Below are positions 5,956-6,563 of a DNA stretch of 6,563 bases, piece by piece. The position numbers and the translations under genes are program-made. The notes under the pieces were generated by a model. That model searched no databases. It saw only the letters and a list, made by a program, of their open reading frames with translations, and was not told the origin of the DNA. Position 1 is the first letter of the stretch; every line of letters starts with the position of its first letter. The stretch is from Clostridia bacterium (GTDB lineage Bacteria > Bacillota > Clostridia > Christensenellales > CAG-138), in assembly GCA_016296415.1 (NCBI GenBank), contig JAEDJH010000067.1:1-6563 (forward strand), in the 5' to 3' direction.

Positions 5956-6537
5956 TCAGTTTTCCAAGTCGGCTCTGTTGCCTATGTTGCCCTCTCTCCA
6001 ATGCTTGCGGCACAGGCTGATGTACTTGTCGTTTGCGCCCAAAACCACCTGGTCGCCTACCTTGGTTATGCCGCCTTTGCCGTCAAGCCTTGCATTGTAT
6101 GTCGCTTTTCTGCCGCACCAGCAGATCGTCTTGATTTCCTCAATAGCGTCTGCCCATGCCATCAACCACATACTGCCCTCAAAGAAGTTGCCCTGAAAAT
6201 CTGCACGCAGACCATAGCATATCACCGGCACGTTGTAGTCATCCGCAATTTCAACCAAAAGCTCAACATCCTTTTTCGTAAGAAACTGTGCTTCATCGAC
6301 GATAAGACAATCATAGTCGCCGCGCTTGACCGCCTCAAGATCCAGCTCGTGGAACAAGATGCACTCGTCCGCCATTCCGCAGCGTGATTTGATGGTGCGT
6401 ACACCGTCCCTTACATCGATGGCGGGCTTGAGCAGAATCGCTTTTTGTCCACGCTCGCCATAGTTATATTTTACCATTATCGCATTTGCGGTTTTAGAGG
6501 AGCTCATCGCCCCGTATCTGAAATACAGCTTTGCCAT
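5956..6537 (-). CDS. tdk: Thymidine kinase (type II)
   Basis: The 193-residue cytosolic enzyme phosphorylates thymidine (and often deoxyuridine) with ATP to give dTMP, the pyrimidine salvage step. Seen: the P-loop GAMSSSKT (9-16); the Walker B-like VDEAQF (80-85), whose Glu82 fits the catalytic base; YGLRADFQGNFFEGS (108-122), the typical substrate-lasso precursor region; and a zinc site made of C139 and C141 (CWCGRKAT) plus C176 and H179 (CRKH). Length and motif order are those of the human TK1/bacterial Tdk family rather than the deoxyribonucleoside kinase family. The start is supported by GGGGGA at 6542-6547, 4 nt before the ATG, a slightly short spacing. It converges on folC-folD and is separated from it by the hairpin at 5916-5941. 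Its promoter lies beyond the window end or within its last 26 bases, where I see none. Confidence 0.96.
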   Translation of the reverse strand: MAKLYFRYGAMSSSKTANAIMVKYNYGERGQKAILLKPAIDVRDGVRTIKSRCGMADECILFHELDLEAVKRGDYDCLIVDEAQFLTKKDVELLVEIADDYNVPVICYGLRADFQGNFFEGSMWLMAWADAIEEIKTICWCGRKATYNARLDGKGGITKVGDQVVLGANDKYISLCRKHWREGNIGNRADLEN

Positions 6538-6563
6538 TTTATCCCCCGTCAGCAGAAATTTCA

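Noticed and set aside
5923..6387. Open frame of 154 codons on the plus strand across tdk
   Set aside because: It overlaps the terminator hairpin and lies antisense to tdk, with no promoter or ribosome site of its own.
1..6563. Mobile element, CRISPR array, toxin-antitoxin or defence system
   Set aside because: I looked for transposase or integrase motifs, spaced direct repeats and small paired toxin-like frames and found none; every long stretch is accounted for by the six genes described plus short intergenic regions.

Overview
The window (6,563 bp) looks like ordinary chromosomal DNA from a low-to-mid GC Gram-positive anaerobe, most likely a gut-type member of the Clostridia. The signs are strong AGGAGG-type ribosome sites, consensus sigma-A promoters (one with a TGn extended -10), a secreted protein with a classical signal peptide, a membrane-anchored protein with a Pro/Thr-rich wall-spanning linker, and a FolD of a form I associate from memory with Clostridia. 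Taxonomy is inference. I see no tRNA, rRNA, CRISPR array, insertion sequence, phage gene or defence system.

Left part (1-2191): a secreted class-3-type lipase/esterase on the minus strand with a near-perfect promoter, and, divergent from it, a small Nudix hydrolase resembling MutX 8-oxo-dGTP diphosphatases. The 223 bp between them hold the lipase promoter, a long lipase leader and the weaker Nudix start signals.

Middle (2192-3752): a minus-strand pair made of a membrane-anchored phosphodiester glycosidase (NAGPA-domain) protein and a 93-residue two-helix membrane protein, arranged for translational coupling. The pair converges on the Nudix gene and diverges from folC. The 195 bp between the pair and folC carry a promoter for each side, and the promoter positions settle both start codons.

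Right part (3753-6563): folC and folD form a two-gene folate/one-carbon operon on the plus strand. It converges on a thymidine kinase gene (tdk, minus strand), with a GC-rich hairpin between them that probably terminates transcription. FolC adds glutamates to folates, FolD handles methylene-THF, methylene-THF is the carbon donor for dTMP synthesis, and Tdk is the salvage route to dTMP. The theme is shared although tdk is not in the operon.

The observation most worth following is in FolD. Two active-site residues of the usual bifunctional dehydrogenase/cyclohydrolase (the lysine equivalent to human Lys56 and the glutamine equivalent to Gln100) are absent, while the rest of the fold and nucleotide-site motifs are intact. 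The next is the coupled glycosidase/small membrane protein pair. The remaining genes look conventional.
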